From: Photorhabdus khanii NC19
GTDB taxonomy: Bacteria; Pseudomonadota; Gammaproteobacteria; Enterobacterales; Enterobacteriaceae
Assembly (NCBI RefSeq): GCF_000517265.1
Contig: NZ_AYSJ01000014.1
Coordinates: forward strand, 389,594-422,731
Length of the DNA stretch: 33,138 bases
Direction of reading: 5' to 3'
Shown here piece by piece: positions 1-10,129 of the stretch. The notes under the pieces are model-generated. The model had not been told where the DNA came from and searched no databases. It saw only the letters and a list, made by a program, of their open reading frames with translations. The position numbers and the translations under genes were made by a program. How positions within the stretch are numbered: the first letter of the stretch is position 1; every line of letters begins with the position of its first letter.

Positions 1-231
1 GCAGTAAAGTTCTTCTAAAGTCATCATAGCCTGAGGATCTCCACGATTTTGTTTTCTATACAAAAACGTTGATCGTGCCTAAGGCTCTTAGTTCCTTTTT
101 TCTTTCCTTTCTTAAGCAGAGTTCAGGTTAATTAGATAATTTTATGCTTTAAGTGATGGAAGATGATTTGTAAATGCCAGGTTTTAAATCGGAGTTTTAC
201 CATAATTTTACCAGAGACAAATCTCAGACAT

Positions 232-261
232 AAAAAAACCAACCCTAACAGGTTGGTTTTT
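232..261 (-). terminator. Rho-independent terminator after tRNA-Pro
   Basis: The 8-bp stem at 237-244 (AACCAACC) pairs with 251-258 (GGTTGGTT) around a 6-base loop. Read on the minus strand it is followed by a run of T (seven A on the plus strand at 232-238). It lies just after the 3' end of the tRNA gene on the minus strand. The plus-strand side also has T after the stem, so it may work in both directions. Confidence 0.85.
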
Positions 262-272
262 CTGGGGAAATT

Positions 273-349
273 TGGTCGGCATGATAGGATTTGAACCTAC
301 GACCCCCGACACCCCATGACGGTGCGCTACCAAGCTGCGCTACATGCCG
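273..349 (-). tRNA. proL: tRNA-Pro, anticodon GGG
   Basis: On the minus strand, 77 bases fold as a complete cloverleaf. The acceptor stem starts CGGCATG and closes with CATGCCG followed by ACCA. The D-arm contains AGCGCAGC and TTGGTAGCGC. The anticodon loop TGGGGTG carries GGG. The T-arm has the usual GGTTCAAATCC. The CCA end is encoded (273-275). It reads proline codons CCC/CCU. The sequence is close to E. coli proL, which also lies beside yejM, so position and sequence agree. Confidence 0.97.
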
Positions 350-358
350 ATAACTTTT

Positions 359-389
359 ATTATACTACTGATTTTATGAATTAAAGCAA
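359..389 (-). promoter_or_regulatory. Candidate promoter of tRNA-Pro
   Basis: On the minus strand a perfect TATAAT (359-364) lies 10 bases before the mature tRNA 5' end. A TTGCTT (384-389) lies 19 bases upstream of it, a somewhat long spacer. Transcription would start only about 3 bases before the tRNA, leaving almost no 5' leader for RNase P to remove. The -10 is convincing; the -35 is not. Confidence 0.45.
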
Positions 390-424
390 GTGCTAAATTC
401 AATGACCGATTGATTTTTAAGCAT

Positions 425-2164
425 TTAATTAGCTATAAAATGTTTAACCTCTGTGAGTATCTGTAACAGTTGTGCCAGATTGGGTTTAGCATCTTTAACT
501 TCGTTGCCTTCGAGGTCATATAAGGAATAATCACCGTTTTTATCCAGAAACAGGGTGTTCTCACTGGTTGTAATGATCAGAGAACCATTATCACCGGTAA
601 TAATCCATGGGCTATTACGTTGCGCTGTAAACAGATCTTCGCCTTGAGAGTAATCATCAGGAGAGTTGCTGACATGTAACAAACGTTGCATCAATGTTGT
701 CATAACATCCTGATGGCTTGTCAGCTTATCAATGGTCTGTGATGGTGTTCCTGGCCAATGAATAAGCAGGGGAACATGCGTTTGATCACGATTAAATCTG
801 CCATTATTTATCCATTTTGGTGGATGCGTAGCTGTGATTTCACTATGCGCGGCGGTAATAACAATGACCGTGTTATTTAGCGCGTTTTTGTTTTTCAGCG
901 TCTCTAATACAGCATTAATTTGAACATCGAGAGCCGCCGTATTACCTTGTGCGTTAGTTTCATCCAGTCCACTCATTTTCAAGAGGGAGAACCACGGGGC
1001 GCTGTTAGTGGGTAAATTCAGCCATTGCTGCCACTGTGTTACCGTAAGTTGATTACTTTGGTTGATCGCAGTGGGCAATGAGTAGTCGGAAAGTAATGCC
1101 TGACGATAAAGCGGAGTATTAAATCCTGTAGAGGAGAATAAGCCGAACTGATATCCCTGATGAGTCAGTGCATTAATCAGTGCGGATGATTTACGTCCAG
1201 CAAGTATTCCATCCAGATAGCCAGAAGAAATACCATAAAACAGCCCGAATAGGGCGGTATCATTTTGGATTCCATTACTGAAATGTTGATTGAACTGAAT
1301 GCCGGTTTCTCTGAAATGGGAGAGTACAGGCATATTCTCTGTAATGTCTTTATTATCCAGCCCATCAACCACTAGTATTAACAGGTTGTATCCGCTGCCT
1401 TTATCCTGATAAGTCAGATCGTTAAGTGGATATTCCACTGTTAATGCAGCAGGATCTCCCTGTAGCATAAGACGGCGCTGATATTCTTGTTGATCCAGAA
1501 GGCCATGTTTTTCAAGAAACTTGCGCGCTGTCATTGGATAAGAGAGCGGCAGGTTAGAGCGTTGCATGGTTATCGGACGATAAAAATTAGCATCAGCCCA
1601 GATATACATCATATGGGAAGCCAAAAAGGCAGAAATAAGGACGGCAGCCAATGGCTTACCAATCCGTTGCCGACTCAGGCTGCGTAGTTTCTGCCAACTC
1701 CAGGTACCAAATAACATCTGTACCAGAAAAATGACTGGAATACAGATGAACATAAGTTGCCAGTCCCGCGCCAGTTCCCCTTGATCAGGATTGATAACTA
1801 AATCCCAAACTAAAGGTGTTAGGTGAAGGTGGAAACGGTGGTAGATGGTAATGTCGAATATTAACAGTGTCAGCCCGGCTGTGGCGAAAATGGCCGAAAG
1901 AAACCTGAGCAGGCGCTGTGACATGACAATAAATGTCAGTGGAAACAGAATCAGCAGATAAGCGGCAAAAACAATAAAACTAAAGTGCCCAAGCCAACTG
2001 GTCAAAGCATAGACTCGGCCGAGCAGCGAACCCGGCCAGTCAGAAACAAACAGGTAACGGCTACCTAATCCAAGACTGAGTAGGATGTTAAACAAGGCAA
2101 ACCAATGCCCCCAGCTAATCATCTGGGACACTTTTTCACGATAACGCTGACGGCTAGTCACCAT
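425..2164 (-). CDS. yejM: Inner-membrane sulfatase-like protein YejM (PbgA/LapC), LPS homeostasis
   Basis: This is a 579-residue homologue of E. coli YejM (586 aa), clear by recall along its whole length. About five membrane helices occupy residues 17-190, followed by a basic linker and a periplasmic alkaline-phosphatase/sulfatase-like domain (about 255-540, with LILVVDGLD near 260 and VPLLIHWPG near 470). In E. coli the protein binds LPS and signals through LapB to control FtsH turnover of LpxC, matching lipid A synthesis to need. It is not known to be a true sulfatase. The start MVTSRQRYREK matches the E. coli N-terminus. It follows yejL by 32 bases on the same strand, as in the E. coli yejLM pair. 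Confidence 0.96.
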   Translation of the reverse strand: MVTSRQRYREKVSQMISWGHWFALFNILLSLGLGSRYLFVSDWPGSLLGRVYALTSWLGHFSFIVFAAYLLILFPLTFIVMSQRLLRFLSAIFATAGLTLLIFDITIYHRFHLHLTPLVWDLVINPDQGELARDWQLMFICIPVIFLVQMLFGTWSWQKLRSLSRQRIGKPLAAVLISAFLASHMMYIWADANFYRPITMQRSNLPLSYPMTARKFLEKHGLLDQQEYQRRLMLQGDPAALTVEYPLNDLTYQDKGSGYNLLILVVDGLDNKDITENMPVLSHFRETGIQFNQHFSNGIQNDTALFGLFYGISSGYLDGILAGRKSSALINALTHQGYQFGLFSSTGFNTPLYRQALLSDYSLPTAINQSNQLTVTQWQQWLNLPTNSAPWFSLLKMSGLDETNAQGNTAALDVQINAVLETLKNKNALNNTVIVITAAHSEITATHPPKWINNGRFNRDQTHVPLLIHWPGTPSQTIDKLTSHQDVMTTLMQRLLHVSNSPDDYSQGEDLFTAQRNSPWIITGDNGSLIITTSENTLFLDKNGDYSLYDLEGNEVKDAKPNLAQLLQILTEVKHFIAN

Positions 2165-2196
2165 ATTTTGTTTACGTTGTGGTCTTTAGTTAAAAA

Positions 2197-2424
2197 TTAA
2201 TGGGCTTTATCTTCGTTTACTGAAGATTTAAGCGCGTGTGCAAACGAGTCGGCAATATGCCTGCGCTGGGCAGGAGACACACTCGTATTGATTAAATTTG
2301 TTACCATATTGCCAAGTACCATCAGAGAAAGGTCTGTCGGCGTATGGTTTTTTTCCAGAACACTGACCAATTCTGTTAATAAACGTTCAACGTGTTCGTC
2401 ACTATAACGAGATGACTGTGGCAT
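2197..2424 (-). CDS. yejL: YejL, UPF0352 family small protein
   Basis: This 75-residue soluble protein has the same length as E. coli YejL (UPF0352/DUF1414). It has no signal peptide or membrane segment and begins [13 protein letters not shown], with a helical body. No molecular function is established for the family. It is the first gene of a likely two-gene operon with yejM and is divergent from yejK, with a 273-bp shared upstream region. The same arrangement is found in E. coli. Confidence 0.92.
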   Translation of the reverse strand: MPQSSRYSDEHVERLLTELVSVLEKNHTPTDLSLMVLGNMVTNLINTSVSPAQRRHIADSFAHALKSSVNEDKAH

Positions 2425-2697
2425 AAATTTAGACTTCCTGAACTAACAAAGCACACTATCTTACCGTATAGGTGCGTGATTTTCTGCTCTTTTGTGGCAA
2501 ATTAATTCACGGTTAAGATTTTATGTTGCAGTAATAGCGCGTCTTTAGCAATTTTCTGATATCTGTCAGTAAATAATAGTTGATGGAACGTGGCGAAACA
2601 TTATTTTTCCCAGGGTTTTTTATTGCAGCAGTTGGTTATCAGTGTTTGAATACGCCGTTAGATGCGAATGAAATAAGCAGCGAAAGGAGTAGAAAGA

Positions 2698-3702
2698 ATG
2701 AGTCTGCAAATAGACCAAATTGCCTTGCATCAATTAATCAAGCGTGATGAGCAGACGCTGGATGTCGTGCTGCGTGATTCTCTGCTCGCCACCGATCGGG
2801 TGGTGGAAGATATGATGGCTGAATTACACCGTGTGTATAGTGCAAAAAGTAAAGCTTATGGCCTGTTTAATGAAGAGAGTGAATTGGCAGAAGCGCTCAG
2901 ACATCAGCGTAAAGGTGATGAAGATTTTCTGGGGTTCAGTCGCGCAGCAACGGCACGTCTGAGGGATGAACTGGCAAAATATCCGTTTGCTGAAGGTGGG
3001 ACGGTCCTGTTCTGTCAGTATCGCTATCTGGCGGTAGAGTATTTGCTGATTGCTGTACTTAATAGCTGTAACAGTATGTCTGTTAACGATAATCTGGATC
3101 TAAATACCACGCATTATCTGGATATTCCTCATGCTGATATTGTTGCCCGTATAGATTTGACTGAGTGGGAAACCAATCCTGAATCAAGCCGTTATTTAAC
3201 GTTCCTGAAAGGGCGGGTAGGACGTAAGGTTTCAGATTTCTTTATGGATTTTCTCGCTGCCAGTGAAGGGATGAATGCTAAGGCTCAGAATAAAGGGCTG
3301 TTGCAGGCCGTTGATGATTATTGTGAGTCAGGTCAGCTTGATAAAAATGAGCGTCAGGCATATCGCCAGCAAGTATACAGCTATTGTAATGAACAATTGC
3401 AGGCAGGAGAGGAAATTGAGATTCAGGAGTTGTCTCAGGAATTGCCAACATTTGGTGAGCAGAATTTTCAGCAATTTTCTCAGGAACAAGGTTATGAATT
3501 GGAAGCGTGTTTTCCAGCAGATCGCAGTACATTGCGTCAGTTAACTAAATTTGCCGGAAGTGGTGGCGGATTGACAATTAATTTCGATGCAATGTTATTT
3601 GGCGAAAGAATTTTCTGGGATCCGGTAACGGACACTTTAACAATTAAGGGCACTCCACCAAATTTACGTGACCAGTTACAGCGCCGTAGTGGTGGTCATT
3701 GA
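2698..3702 (+). CDS. yejK: Nucleoid-associated protein YejK (NdpA family)
   Basis: The 334-residue product matches the family length (E. coli YejK 335 aa). It starts [16 protein letters not shown] and contains the conserved stretches YGLFNEES (about residues 56-63), AKSKAYG, and a C-terminal GERIFWDP near 303. The protein co-purifies with the nucleoid in E. coli and its exact role is uncertain. The ATG at 2698 is preceded by AAAGGAG (2683-2689), which fixes the start. It is divergent from yejL-yejM, and its 3' end is separated from convergent rplY by a strong hairpin. Confidence 0.95.
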   Translation: MSLQIDQIALHQLIKRDEQTLDVVLRDSLLATDRVVEDMMAELHRVYSAKSKAYGLFNEESELAEALRHQRKGDEDFLGFSRAATARLRDELAKYPFAEGGTVLFCQYRYLAVEYLLIAVLNSCNSMSVNDNLDLNTTHYLDIPHADIVARIDLTEWETNPESSRYLTFLKGRVGRKVSDFFMDFLAASEGMNAKAQNKGLLQAVDDYCESGQLDKNERQAYRQQVYSYCNEQLQAGEEIEIQELSQELPTFGEQNFQQFSQEQGYELEACFPADRSTLRQLTKFAGSGGGLTINFDAMLFGERIFWDPVTDTLTIKGTPPNLRDQLQRRSGGH

Positions 3703-3712
3703 TCCCTAAAAT

Positions 3713-3742
3713 AAATAACGCCGCAAATGCGGCGTTATTTAC
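3713..3742. terminator. Bidirectional terminator between yejK and rplY
   Basis: A GC-rich stem (core AACGCCGC with GCGGCGTT, 3717-3724 and 3729-3736) is flanked by A-runs and T-runs on both sides (3713-3715, 3738-3740). It sits between two convergent genes, so it can end transcription from either side. Confidence 0.8.
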
Positions 3743-3773
3743 TCGGCGTCCCGAAAAGCTCGACTGTGGCTAA

Positions 3774-4058
3774 TTAAGCACGCAGGAAGTCAATGTGCGC
3801 CAGTTTTGGTTTAAACGGATGGCGCTGTACAGCCTGCACTTTAACTTTAGTTTCTTTACCGTCGATAACCAGAGTCAGAACTTCGCTATAAAATTCTGCT
3901 TTTTGTTCCATATTGATAACTTGATCGTGATCCAGTTCAATAGAAACAGGTTCCTGGTTGCCACCATATACGATAGCTGGGAACTTGTTAGTTCTGCGCA
4001 GGCGGCGGCTCGCACCCTTGCCCTGCTCTTTACGTACTTCTGCATTAATAGTAAACAT
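3774..4058 (-). CDS. rplY: 50S ribosomal protein L25
   Basis: The 94-residue product has the length of the short, single-domain enterobacterial L25 (no CTC extension). It starts [19 protein letters not shown] and ends with HIDFLRA, both typical. L25 binds 5S rRNA in the large subunit. The gene lies 146 bases after radD on the same strand, and the spacer contains its own likely promoter. It is convergent with yejK, as in E. coli. Confidence 0.97.
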   Translation of the reverse strand: MFTINAEVRKEQGKGASRRLRRTNKFPAIVYGGNQEPVSIELDHDQVINMEQKAEFYSEVLTLVIDGKETKVKVQAVQRHPFKPKLAHIDFLRA

Positions 4059-4151
4059 TATTTTTCTCTTTAAAGAAGAAAATAAATCCTGCTACAGGCG
4101 ACCCAGCAGCAGGTTCGGGATTTGGTTTAACGCGGGCGCTAAACGGGCGGC

Positions 4152-4180
4152 ATTCTAGCGAAAAATGGTTGTGACAGCAA
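4152..4180 (-). promoter_or_regulatory. Candidate sigma-70 promoter of rplY
   Basis: On the minus strand, TTGCTG (4175-4180) and TAGAAT (4152-4157) are separated by 17 bases, within the radD-rplY spacer. Transcription would begin about 85 bases before the rplY start, leaving a GC-rich leader (4059-4145) of inverted-repeat character. The match is good, but no start site is known here. Confidence 0.6.
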
Positions 4181-4204
4181 ATGGAATACGTCAATTGGGG
4201 CCTA

Positions 4205-5962
4205 TTAATACAATTCATCTGCCCGGCGAAAGCGTCCTTGATAATCAAAGATCTTTTCACGAATCTGCCAGAACTGACCTTTTTTACGGGCGACGACAAA
4301 ATCGGGATGACGTAATAAAGGTTGCTGATTAACGATGTCTGAAACCGTTTTCCAGTTAAAAGGTACCGCTGGGGCACGTTGATGCTGATGGAGAAACTGG
4401 TGTTCAAAGAGCCGTCGTTGAGCCGGGGTTGTAAGCCGGAAGCGTTCAGAGGCATCGGCACCATCTTCATCATAATAGATGATTTTCAGCCATTCTCCTT
4501 TACTGTCAGTTCCTGGGATGAGTTGCATACCACCGCAACGCAGTACCAAGGCATCTTTGAGTTTTAATGCCGCTTTCAGCATATCATCGGGATCGACCAA
4601 CACCTCCTGGCAACTGTGACAACGCCGCGCTGCAATGTCATTTTCTGCACCGCAATGAGGACAGAGTTTAAAACGAAAGCGGAAATCGCATTGATGACGT
4701 TTGCCGTGTTGATCATCTTCCCAGCCCTGACAGCGGCGTCCAAAGTGTTCGATAATTTCACCGTCGGAGGTACATTTTCCCCAAAATATATTGGCAAAGT
4801 GACAGATAGGACAGAATACCTGAACCGGTTGGCTCTGCTTATCTGGCCGACTGTTGCCAACTTCCGGTGTGTAGAGATCGTGAGGATTTCCTGCATAGTC
4901 GAGAATAAGGCAATCTTTTTTACCCGGAAATAATCTTAAACCACGGCCGACAATCTGCTGATATAAGCTGACGGATTCGGTAGGGCGCAGAATGGCTATT
5001 AGATCGACATGAGGTGCGTCAAATCCGGTAGTTAATACGGTAACGTTAACCATGTAGTGCAATTGCTGAGTTTTAAAGGCTTCGATAAATAGATCACGAT
5101 CAGTAGGTGATGTATTGGCGCTGACTAATGCGGCTTGGCCGGAAGGAAGTAATTGAAAGATCTCTTTGGCATGTTCGACTGTTGCAGCAAAAAGCATAAC
5201 GCCTTTACGGTCAGCCGAATATTCAATGATCTGCCTGATAATATGAGGTGTGATGCGTTCTTGTCGTTTGATTTCACGGTTCAAATCCGTTTCATTGAAA
5301 ATACCTTGCTGACTGGAGCGGACCTGGCTGAAATCATATTGCATAACTGGCATATCCAGTCGCTGCGGAGGGACCAGGAAACTGTGCTTAATCATATAGC
5401 GTAATGGCAATTCATATATGCAATCACGGAAAAAACTATTTTCATCACCGCGGATCATACCGTGATAGTGATATTGATATATCCAGCCGATAGCCATCCT
5501 GTAAGGTGTCGCTGTTAAGCCAAGAATACGGAGTTGCGGGTTATTTTGCCGAAGATGATGAATAATTTGCAGGTACTGGCTGTTTTCATCATCACTGATA
5601 CGATGGCACTCATCAATTATCAGTAAAGAGAATTGATTATCAAAGTGCTGAAGATTACGGGCGACAGATTGTACGCTGCCAAAAACCACTTTTCCTGAAC
5701 TTTGCTTCTGCTGCAATCCCGCGGAGAAAATATCTGCTTGTAAACCATATGCGCAATATTTGCTGTAATTTTGTGCAACTAATTCTTTTACATGTGCCAA
5801 TACTAAGACTCTCCCGCGAGCCAATTTTGCCAGTTCAGCAATAACCAGGCTTTTACCTGCTCCGGTTGGTAACACAATAACTGCGGGTTCACGATGATGT
5901 CGGAAATGATTAACGGTGGCATCCACAGCTTCTTGCTGATAGGGACGTAAAGTGAAAGTCAT
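4205..5962 (-). CDS. radD: RadD (YejH), DEAD/DEAH-box DNA-repair ATPase
   Basis: The 585-residue product is a superfamily 2 helicase-like protein the same size as E. coli RadD (586 aa). Visible motifs are the Walker A PTGAGKS (32-38), DECH (117-120), LTATPYR (149-155) and the motif VI region [11 protein letters not shown]. After the helicase core come cysteine clusters (CPIC, CPHC, CHSC) that form zinc-binding sites, then the family's C-terminal domain. RadD acts in RecA-dependent repair and at strand crossovers and interacts with SSB in E. coli. It is divergent from rsuA and precedes rplY on the same strand. Confidence 0.95.
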   Translation of the reverse strand: MTFTLRPYQQEAVDATVNHFRHHREPAVIVLPTGAGKSLVIAELAKLARGRVLVLAHVKELVAQNYSKYCAYGLQADIFSAGLQQKQSSGKVVFGSVQSVARNLQHFDNQFSLLIIDECHRISDDENSQYLQIIHHLRQNNPQLRILGLTATPYRMAIGWIYQYHYHGMIRGDENSFFRDCIYELPLRYMIKHSFLVPPQRLDMPVMQYDFSQVRSSQQGIFNETDLNREIKRQERITPHIIRQIIEYSADRKGVMLFAATVEHAKEIFQLLPSGQAALVSANTSPTDRDLFIEAFKTQQLHYMVNVTVLTTGFDAPHVDLIAILRPTESVSLYQQIVGRGLRLFPGKKDCLILDYAGNPHDLYTPEVGNSRPDKQSQPVQVFCPICHFANIFWGKCTSDGEIIEHFGRRCQGWEDDQHGKRHQCDFRFRFKLCPHCGAENDIAARRCHSCQEVLVDPDDMLKAALKLKDALVLRCGGMQLIPGTDSKGEWLKIIYYDEDGADASERFRLTTPAQRRLFEHQFLHQHQRAPAVPFNWKTVSDIVNQQPLLRHPDFVVARKKGQFWQIREKIFDYQGRFRRADELY

Positions 5963-6238
5963 ATTCGTTCCGCAACAGAAAAATATTCGCGGAAGAGTAA
6001 CATTTTTCTTATCAATTTGCTGTGGATAGAAGTAAGGTGAGATAATTGTCTGATTAAGTGAAACTATAACCCGTTATAACAAATAGATAATTGTTGTTTA
6101 TAGTAAACATGGTTATGATTAGCTTTGAAAGCTTTTGAATTCATCTCACATCATCTTTTTTGGTGGCTTTGCGTTGTAAGATCAAGATAGTAGGGTCACG
6201 TTTATTTTTAAATTAATTTAATACAGGTATCTTCATCC

Positions 6239-6940
6239 ATGCGATTGGATAAATTTTTGTCACAACAGCTTGGTATCAGCCGGAATGAAGTAGGGCGTGA
6301 GTTGCGCGCGGGGCGTATCACTGTTGATGATGAGATTGTAAACGCCGGGGCTTATAAATTAGCTCCAGAGCAACAGGTTATGTTTGATGGTTCATTACTG
6401 GAACAGCAGCAAGGGCCTCGCTATTTTATGCTAAATAAACCGCAGGGGTATGTCTGTTCCACGGATGATCCGGTGAATCCGACGGTTCTCTATTTTGTTG
6501 ATGAGCCAGCGGCGCATAAATTACACACGGCTGGCAGGTTGGATATGGATACCACGGGTCTGGTTTTGCTGACTGATGATGGTCAATGGTCCCATCGTAT
6601 TACTTCCCCAAAACATCATTGTGAAAAAACCTATCTGGTCACTCTTGAATATCCTGTTGCAGAAGGGACAGCAGATAAGTTTCTTGCGGGTGTCCAACTC
6701 AATGGTGAAAAAACACTGACAAAACCTGCTCAACTGGAAATTCTGGCACCTCAATTAGCCCGTCTGACTATCAGTGAAGGGCGTTACCATCAAGTAAAAC
6801 GCATGTTTGCAGCGGTAGGTAATCGGGTAACAGAGCTTCATCGTGAGCGAATCGGTGAAATTATCTTAGATCCTGAATTGGAACCCGGGGAGTACCGACC
6901 GTTAACTGAGCGAGAAGTAGCCAGTGTCAATGCCCCTTAA
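6239..6940 (+). CDS. rsuA: 16S rRNA pseudouridine-516 synthase RsuA
   Basis: The 233-residue product has an N-terminal S4 RNA-binding domain (MRLDKFLSQ, 1 to about 60) followed by the RsuA/RluB-type synthase domain. The catalytic aspartate is in [10 protein letters not shown] (D102). [10 protein letters not shown] near residue 182 is the other conserved block. The enzyme isomerises U516 of 16S rRNA on an assembly intermediate of the small subunit. It is divergent from radD and upstream of bcr, as in E. coli. The start is the ATG that begins the S4 domain. Confidence 0.96.
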   Translation: MRLDKFLSQQLGISRNEVGRELRAGRITVDDEIVNAGAYKLAPEQQVMFDGSLLEQQQGPRYFMLNKPQGYVCSTDDPVNPTVLYFVDEPAAHKLHTAGRLDMDTTGLVLLTDDGQWSHRITSPKHHCEKTYLVTLEYPVAEGTADKFLAGVQLNGEKTLTKPAQLEILAPQLARLTISEGRYHQVKRMFAAVGNRVTELHRERIGEIILDPELEPGEYRPLTEREVASVNAP

Positions 6941-6978
6941 TCTTAGAGTTCATCCCTTTAGGGCTATTACACATTCAC

Positions 6979-7024
6979 AAGAACAGTCCGTAACAATCAT
7001 GCCTGCTGGGGCAGGTTCTTAGTT
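6979..7024 (+). repeat. Hairpin in the rsuA-bcr spacer
   Basis: CCTGC (7002-7006) and GCAGG (7011-7015) form a short stem around TGGG. AAGAAC (6979-6984) can pair with GTTCTT (7015-7020) outside it. It could be a weak terminator for rsuA (tail TTCTTAGTTTT) or part of the bcr leader. Nothing decides between them. Confidence 0.35.
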
Positions 7025-7059
7025 TTAGTTAATCATTTTAAATTATTGGAGTAATACGC

Positions 7060-8247
7060 GTGCAACAACAACGATCATCCTATTTAGGGTTGATTTTGAT
7101 CCTTGGGCTGCTTTCTATGTTAATGCCTCTTGCCATTGACATGTACTTACCCAGTTTGCCGACCGTTGCCGAAGATTTCGGTGTGGACAGTGGGCGGGTT
7201 CAGATGACATTGAGCAGTTATATTCTTGGTTTTGCTATCGGTCAGATGATATATGGCCCAATGGCTGACAGTTTGGGCCGTAAGCCGGTTATTCTGGGTG
7301 GCGTTATTGTGTTTGCTCTGGCTTCAGCCGCGTGTACGATAGCCAAGGATATTGACGATTTTATTTATATGCGGTTTTTGCATGGGTTTTCCGCCGCTGC
7401 GGCGAGTGTTGTTATTAATGCTTTGATGCGGGATATGTTCACGAAAGATGAATTTTCACGCAGTATGTCTTTTGTGATATTGGTAATGACCATTGCACCA
7501 TTAATTGCGCCAATTCTTGGTGGCATGATGATGATTTGGTTCACATGGCATGCTATTTTCTGGAGTATTGCAATTACTGCTGTTATTGGGGTATTCCTTG
7601 TCGCTTTCTTTATAAAAGAAACTTTACCGAAAGAGAAAAGACAAAAGTTTCATCTCCGTACAACCATAAGCCAGTTTATTATGTTATTCCGCCAGCGTCG
7701 TGTGTTTTGTTACATGCTTGCCAGCGGATTTTCGTTTGCGGGAATGTTTTCTTTTCTCAGTGCCGGGCCATTTGTTTATATTGAGTTGAATGGTGTGTCG
7801 CCGCAGAAATTTGGTTATTATTTTGCGATTAATATCGTATTTCTGTTTGTGATGACAACAATAAATAGTCGTTATGTACAGCGTTTTGGTGCGTTGAGAA
7901 TGATGTATTTTGGTTTGAGTGTGCAGTTTATTATGGGGATCTGGCTGCTGCTTTCTACCGCACTGAATTTTGGTTTTATTTCTTTGGTCATCGGTGTAGC
8001 AGCTTATGTCTGTGGTATTGCTATGATTACATCCAATGTAATGGCGGTGGTTTTAGATGGTTACCCGCATATGGCAGGGACAGTATCTTCACTGGCAGGT
8101 ACCATTCGTTTTGGGATTAGTGCTTTGGTTGGGGTATTACTTGCCATGTTACCTGCGCGCAGTGCCTGGCCAATGGTTGGTTCTATGGTTTTATGTGTTA
8201 TTTTGGCTACTTTGTTTGTTATATATGCAAAAAAAGGTCGTGGTTAA
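7060..8247 (+). CDS. bcr: Bcr/CflA-family multidrug efflux MFS transporter
   Basis: The 395-residue product is a 12-helix major facilitator of the DHA1 drug:H+ antiporter type, close to E. coli Bcr (396 aa). It shows the family opening [10 protein letters not shown] (residues 25-34) and the motif A loop [11 protein letters not shown] between helices 2 and 3. Bcr exports bicyclomycin and sulfonamides and, in E. coli, L-cysteine. The start is a GTG (7060) with GGAG upstream (7049-7052). The order rsuA-bcr is the E. coli order. A weak hairpin follows the stop codon. Confidence 0.92.
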   Translation: MQQQRSSYLGLILILGLLSMLMPLAIDMYLPSLPTVAEDFGVDSGRVQMTLSSYILGFAIGQMIYGPMADSLGRKPVILGGVIVFALASAACTIAKDIDDFIYMRFLHGFSAAAASVVINALMRDMFTKDEFSRSMSFVILVMTIAPLIAPILGGMMMIWFTWHAIFWSIAITAVIGVFLVAFFIKETLPKEKRQKFHLRTTISQFIMLFRQRRVFCYMLASGFSFAGMFSFLSAGPFVYIELNGVSPQKFGYYFAINIVFLFVMTTINSRYVQRFGALRMMYFGLSVQFIMGIWLLLSTALNFGFISLVIGVAAYVCGIAMITSNVMAVVLDGYPHMAGTVSSLAGTIRFGISALVGVLLAMLPARSAWPMVGSMVLCVILATLFVIYAKKGRG

Positions 8248-8253
8248 AAGTAG

Positions 8254-8281
8254 AAGGCTGCTTTATGTGTAGCCTTTTCCT
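8254..8281 (+). terminator. Probable terminator of bcr
   Basis: AAGGCT (8254-8259) pairs with AGCCTT (8271-8276), followed by TTCCTT. It starts 6 bases after the bcr stop. The stem is short and the T-run is interrupted, so it is a modest candidate. Confidence 0.5.
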
Positions 8282-9139
8282 TAGGGAGGCGTAATTTATT
8301 ACAGAATGATGTCTTTCTTCGTTGATATATTCCTTTAAATAACCATTCAGATTAGGAGATTGTGCCACATTGTGTTATTAGAATATCTGCTATTAAGCCA
8401 TGGGATAGTATAACTGTGTGGTATAAAAAACATTTTCTGTATCACTAAAGTTTTTATTAAAAATTCTAATGATATTAGCGGGATTATTGGGTTGCCTCCT
8501 GAATATTAGGAATATTTAGATATTGAATGGTTTGATGATATCTATATTCTTCAGGAATGAAGCTATTGTTGTTTCATTCTTTTGTTACTTCTTATATGCC
8601 GTATTTATTGATTTTTATATTCGGATTGGGCTGAGAGGTTGACGTGTAAATGCAAGGAAATTCCGAACTGTTTTGCTGTGGGAATAAGTAATTATTAATA
8701 CATTGATAGTGATTATAAGTCTGTTGTTGTATTTTTGTTAAATTAAAAATATTCAAGAGCGTTATCATTAGGTTATTATTAATCTTTCCTTATAAAACAC
8801 ATTGTTATCTATTTGTTTTTACAGTTCTTGTTTGATTTTTATGTTAAAGATTTGAGTTGAAAAAATAAAATATGTAAACAATCATTAAACATACAGTTAG
8901 TTTTTTGCATAAAAATAAGTTGAGTTTTCTTTTAAAAAAGTATAAATATATGCGAAATGCGAGCTTGATCTCATTTTTTCTAAGGTGAAGTTTAAAATTA
9001 ATGTAATACTATAAACACAAATTTAACTTTTTGTTTACCTTTTTGGGGAGTTAGTTATTCGGTTTTGGCGAGTAGAACACCTGAAGATAGTCGCTAACTT
9101 TAACTTTTGTATCTATGTTCTTTCAGGTAGGAATAATTT
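8282..9139. other. AT-rich 860-bp region without a recognisable gene
   Basis: No reading frame with a ribosome site and a believable product was found on either strand, and no tRNA or insertion-sequence ends. It holds one long imperfect inverted repeat (8498-8555, listed separately) and, near yejG, a two-part stem: GTTAG (9049-9054 area) plus GCGA pairing with TCGCTAAC (9090-9097). The latter may fold in the yejG leader. Base composition is far more AT-rich than the flanking genes. Confidence 0.5.
8497..8556. repeat. Long imperfect inverted repeat in the bcr-yejG gap
   Basis: The right arm 8538-8556 (ATATCT, ATATTC, TTCAGGA) pairs with three blocks of the left arm: AGATAT (8518-8523), GAATAT (8510-8515) and TCCTGAA (8497-8503). 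This gives 19 base pairs, with 6- and 2-base bulges on the left side and a 14-base loop. There is no T-run on either side, so it is not an ordinary terminator. It could be a small dispersed repeat or a folded RNA. Confidence 0.55.
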
Positions 9140-9484
9140 GTGAATAATATTCAGCTTTCGGTGGTACATCGACTACCGCAAAGTTACAGGTGGTCACCCG
9201 GTTTTGTGGGTATCAAAGTTGAGCCACTTCCAGTTGATGAAGTGAATGTAAAAAGCAGCCTGATGGGGTTGAAGTTACTCAGCCACGAGGATATGGCTGC
9301 ATGGAATGTTATGCAAAAATTACAGCAATCTCTTGCTGATATGCAAATTGAAAGTACTGTGATTGAGTGGGAAGGCCAGCCGTGCTTGTTTGTTGACAGT
9401 GAAGACGAGAGTGCGGTTATGTGTCGCTTGAAGACGCTTGGCGCTGCGATTGCTGAAAAGATAACAGCTCTCTACCCATTCTGA
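9140..9484 (+). CDS. yejG: YejG family protein
   Basis: The 114-residue product is the same size as E. coli YejG and recognisable from LSVVHRLPQSYRWSPGFVG near the N-terminus, GLKLLS in the middle, and the CLFVD block near residue 80. It has no signal peptide or membrane helix. The family has no firmly assigned function; E. coli YejG has been linked to aminoglycoside tolerance. The start is a GTG (9140) after TAGGAATAATTT, giving the same N-terminus as the family. It is a single-gene unit, convergent with mepS across a shared terminator. Confidence 0.88.
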   Translation: MNNIQLSVVHRLPQSYRWSPGFVGIKVEPLPVDEVNVKSSLMGLKLLSHEDMAAWNVMQKLQQSLADMQIESTVIEWEGQPCLFVDSEDESAVMCRLKTLGAAIAEKITALYPF

Positions 9485-9494
9485 TATAAACGCG

Positions 9495-9527
9495 AAAAGC
9501 GCTTCCTTTGGTGGAAGCGCTTTTTTG
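9495..9527. terminator. Bidirectional terminator between yejG and mepS
   Basis: AAGCGCTTCC (9497-9506) pairs with GGAAGCGCTT (9513-9522), a 10-bp stem followed by a T-run on the plus strand and by AAAA upstream, which reads as T on the minus strand. It separates two convergent genes. Confidence 0.88.
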
Positions 9528-9553
9528 TACGCAAGGGAAAGAATTCTTAGCTG

Positions 9554-10129
9554 TTAGGAGGCGTTGATGACCCGGCGACCACCATAATAACGTTTGCTCC
9601 AGTATGCGCTGTTTAATCTGGAAACAATCACACCATTGCTGGTGGAGGCATGAACGAATTGCTCATTGCCAACATAGATACCAACATGCCTTGTGTGGGC
9701 ACCTGTCTTAAACAAAACCAGATCGCCAGGACGTAATTTTGAGCGGTCGATTTTTTTACCAATGTTTTGTTGTTCAAATGTTGAACGTGGTAGTTCCATG
9801 CCAAACTGGTCATGGAAAGTACGTTGAACAAAGCCAGAACAATCAATACCGCGTTTAGTGTTACCGCCGAGTCGATAGGCAACCCCCTTCCAGCCATTGT
9901 ATTGGCTAAGAATTTTGGATTTTATGTCCAGATTACGAACCAGCGCTTCGAATTCATCCTGAGACGCTTGAAGTAAGAAGCCGTTCTTACCGTTTACTGC
10001 ATGCGTATCAGTTTGTGTATTGCGAAACTTTGAAGAATCTGGTGAGCTGCACGCGGATAAAGTGATCGCTACGAACAGCGCGGGTATCAGCCGCGTAATG
10101 TATCTCAGTACCGGTTGAGACTTGACCAT
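9554..10129 (-). CDS. mepS: Murein DD-endopeptidase MepS (Spr), NlpC/P60 lipoprotein
   Basis: The 191-residue lipoprotein has a short basic start, a hydrophobic stretch and the lipobox LSAC, with C27 as the lipidated residue. The NlpC/P60 domain covers about 78-190, with catalytic C97 in GIDCSGF, H148 in RHVGIYVG and H160 in FVHAST. MepS cuts D-Ala-mDap crosslinks to allow new murein insertion. In E. coli it is degraded by the Prc-NlpI system. It lies next to lpxT on the same strand, as in E. coli. The start MVKSQP follows a modest AAGGGA site. Confidence 0.95.
   Translation of the reverse strand: MVKSQPVLRYITRLIPALFVAITLSACSSPDSSKFRNTQTDTHAVNGKNGFLLQASQDEFEALVRNLDIKSKILSQYNGWKGVAYRLGGNTKRGIDCSGFVQRTFHDQFGMELPRSTFEQQNIGKKIDRSKLRPGDLVLFKTGAHTRHVGIYVGNEQFVHASTSNGVIVSRLNSAYWSKRYYGGRRVINAS

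Noticed and set aside
1..60. Possible start of a minus-strand gene running off the window edge (reads MMTLEELYC from about 31)
   Set aside because: Only nine codons are visible and the ribosome site is poorly spaced; cannot be supported.
4045..4473. 142-codon minus-strand open frame across the radD end and rplY start
   Set aside because: Overlaps two clear genes in another frame and carries no domain.
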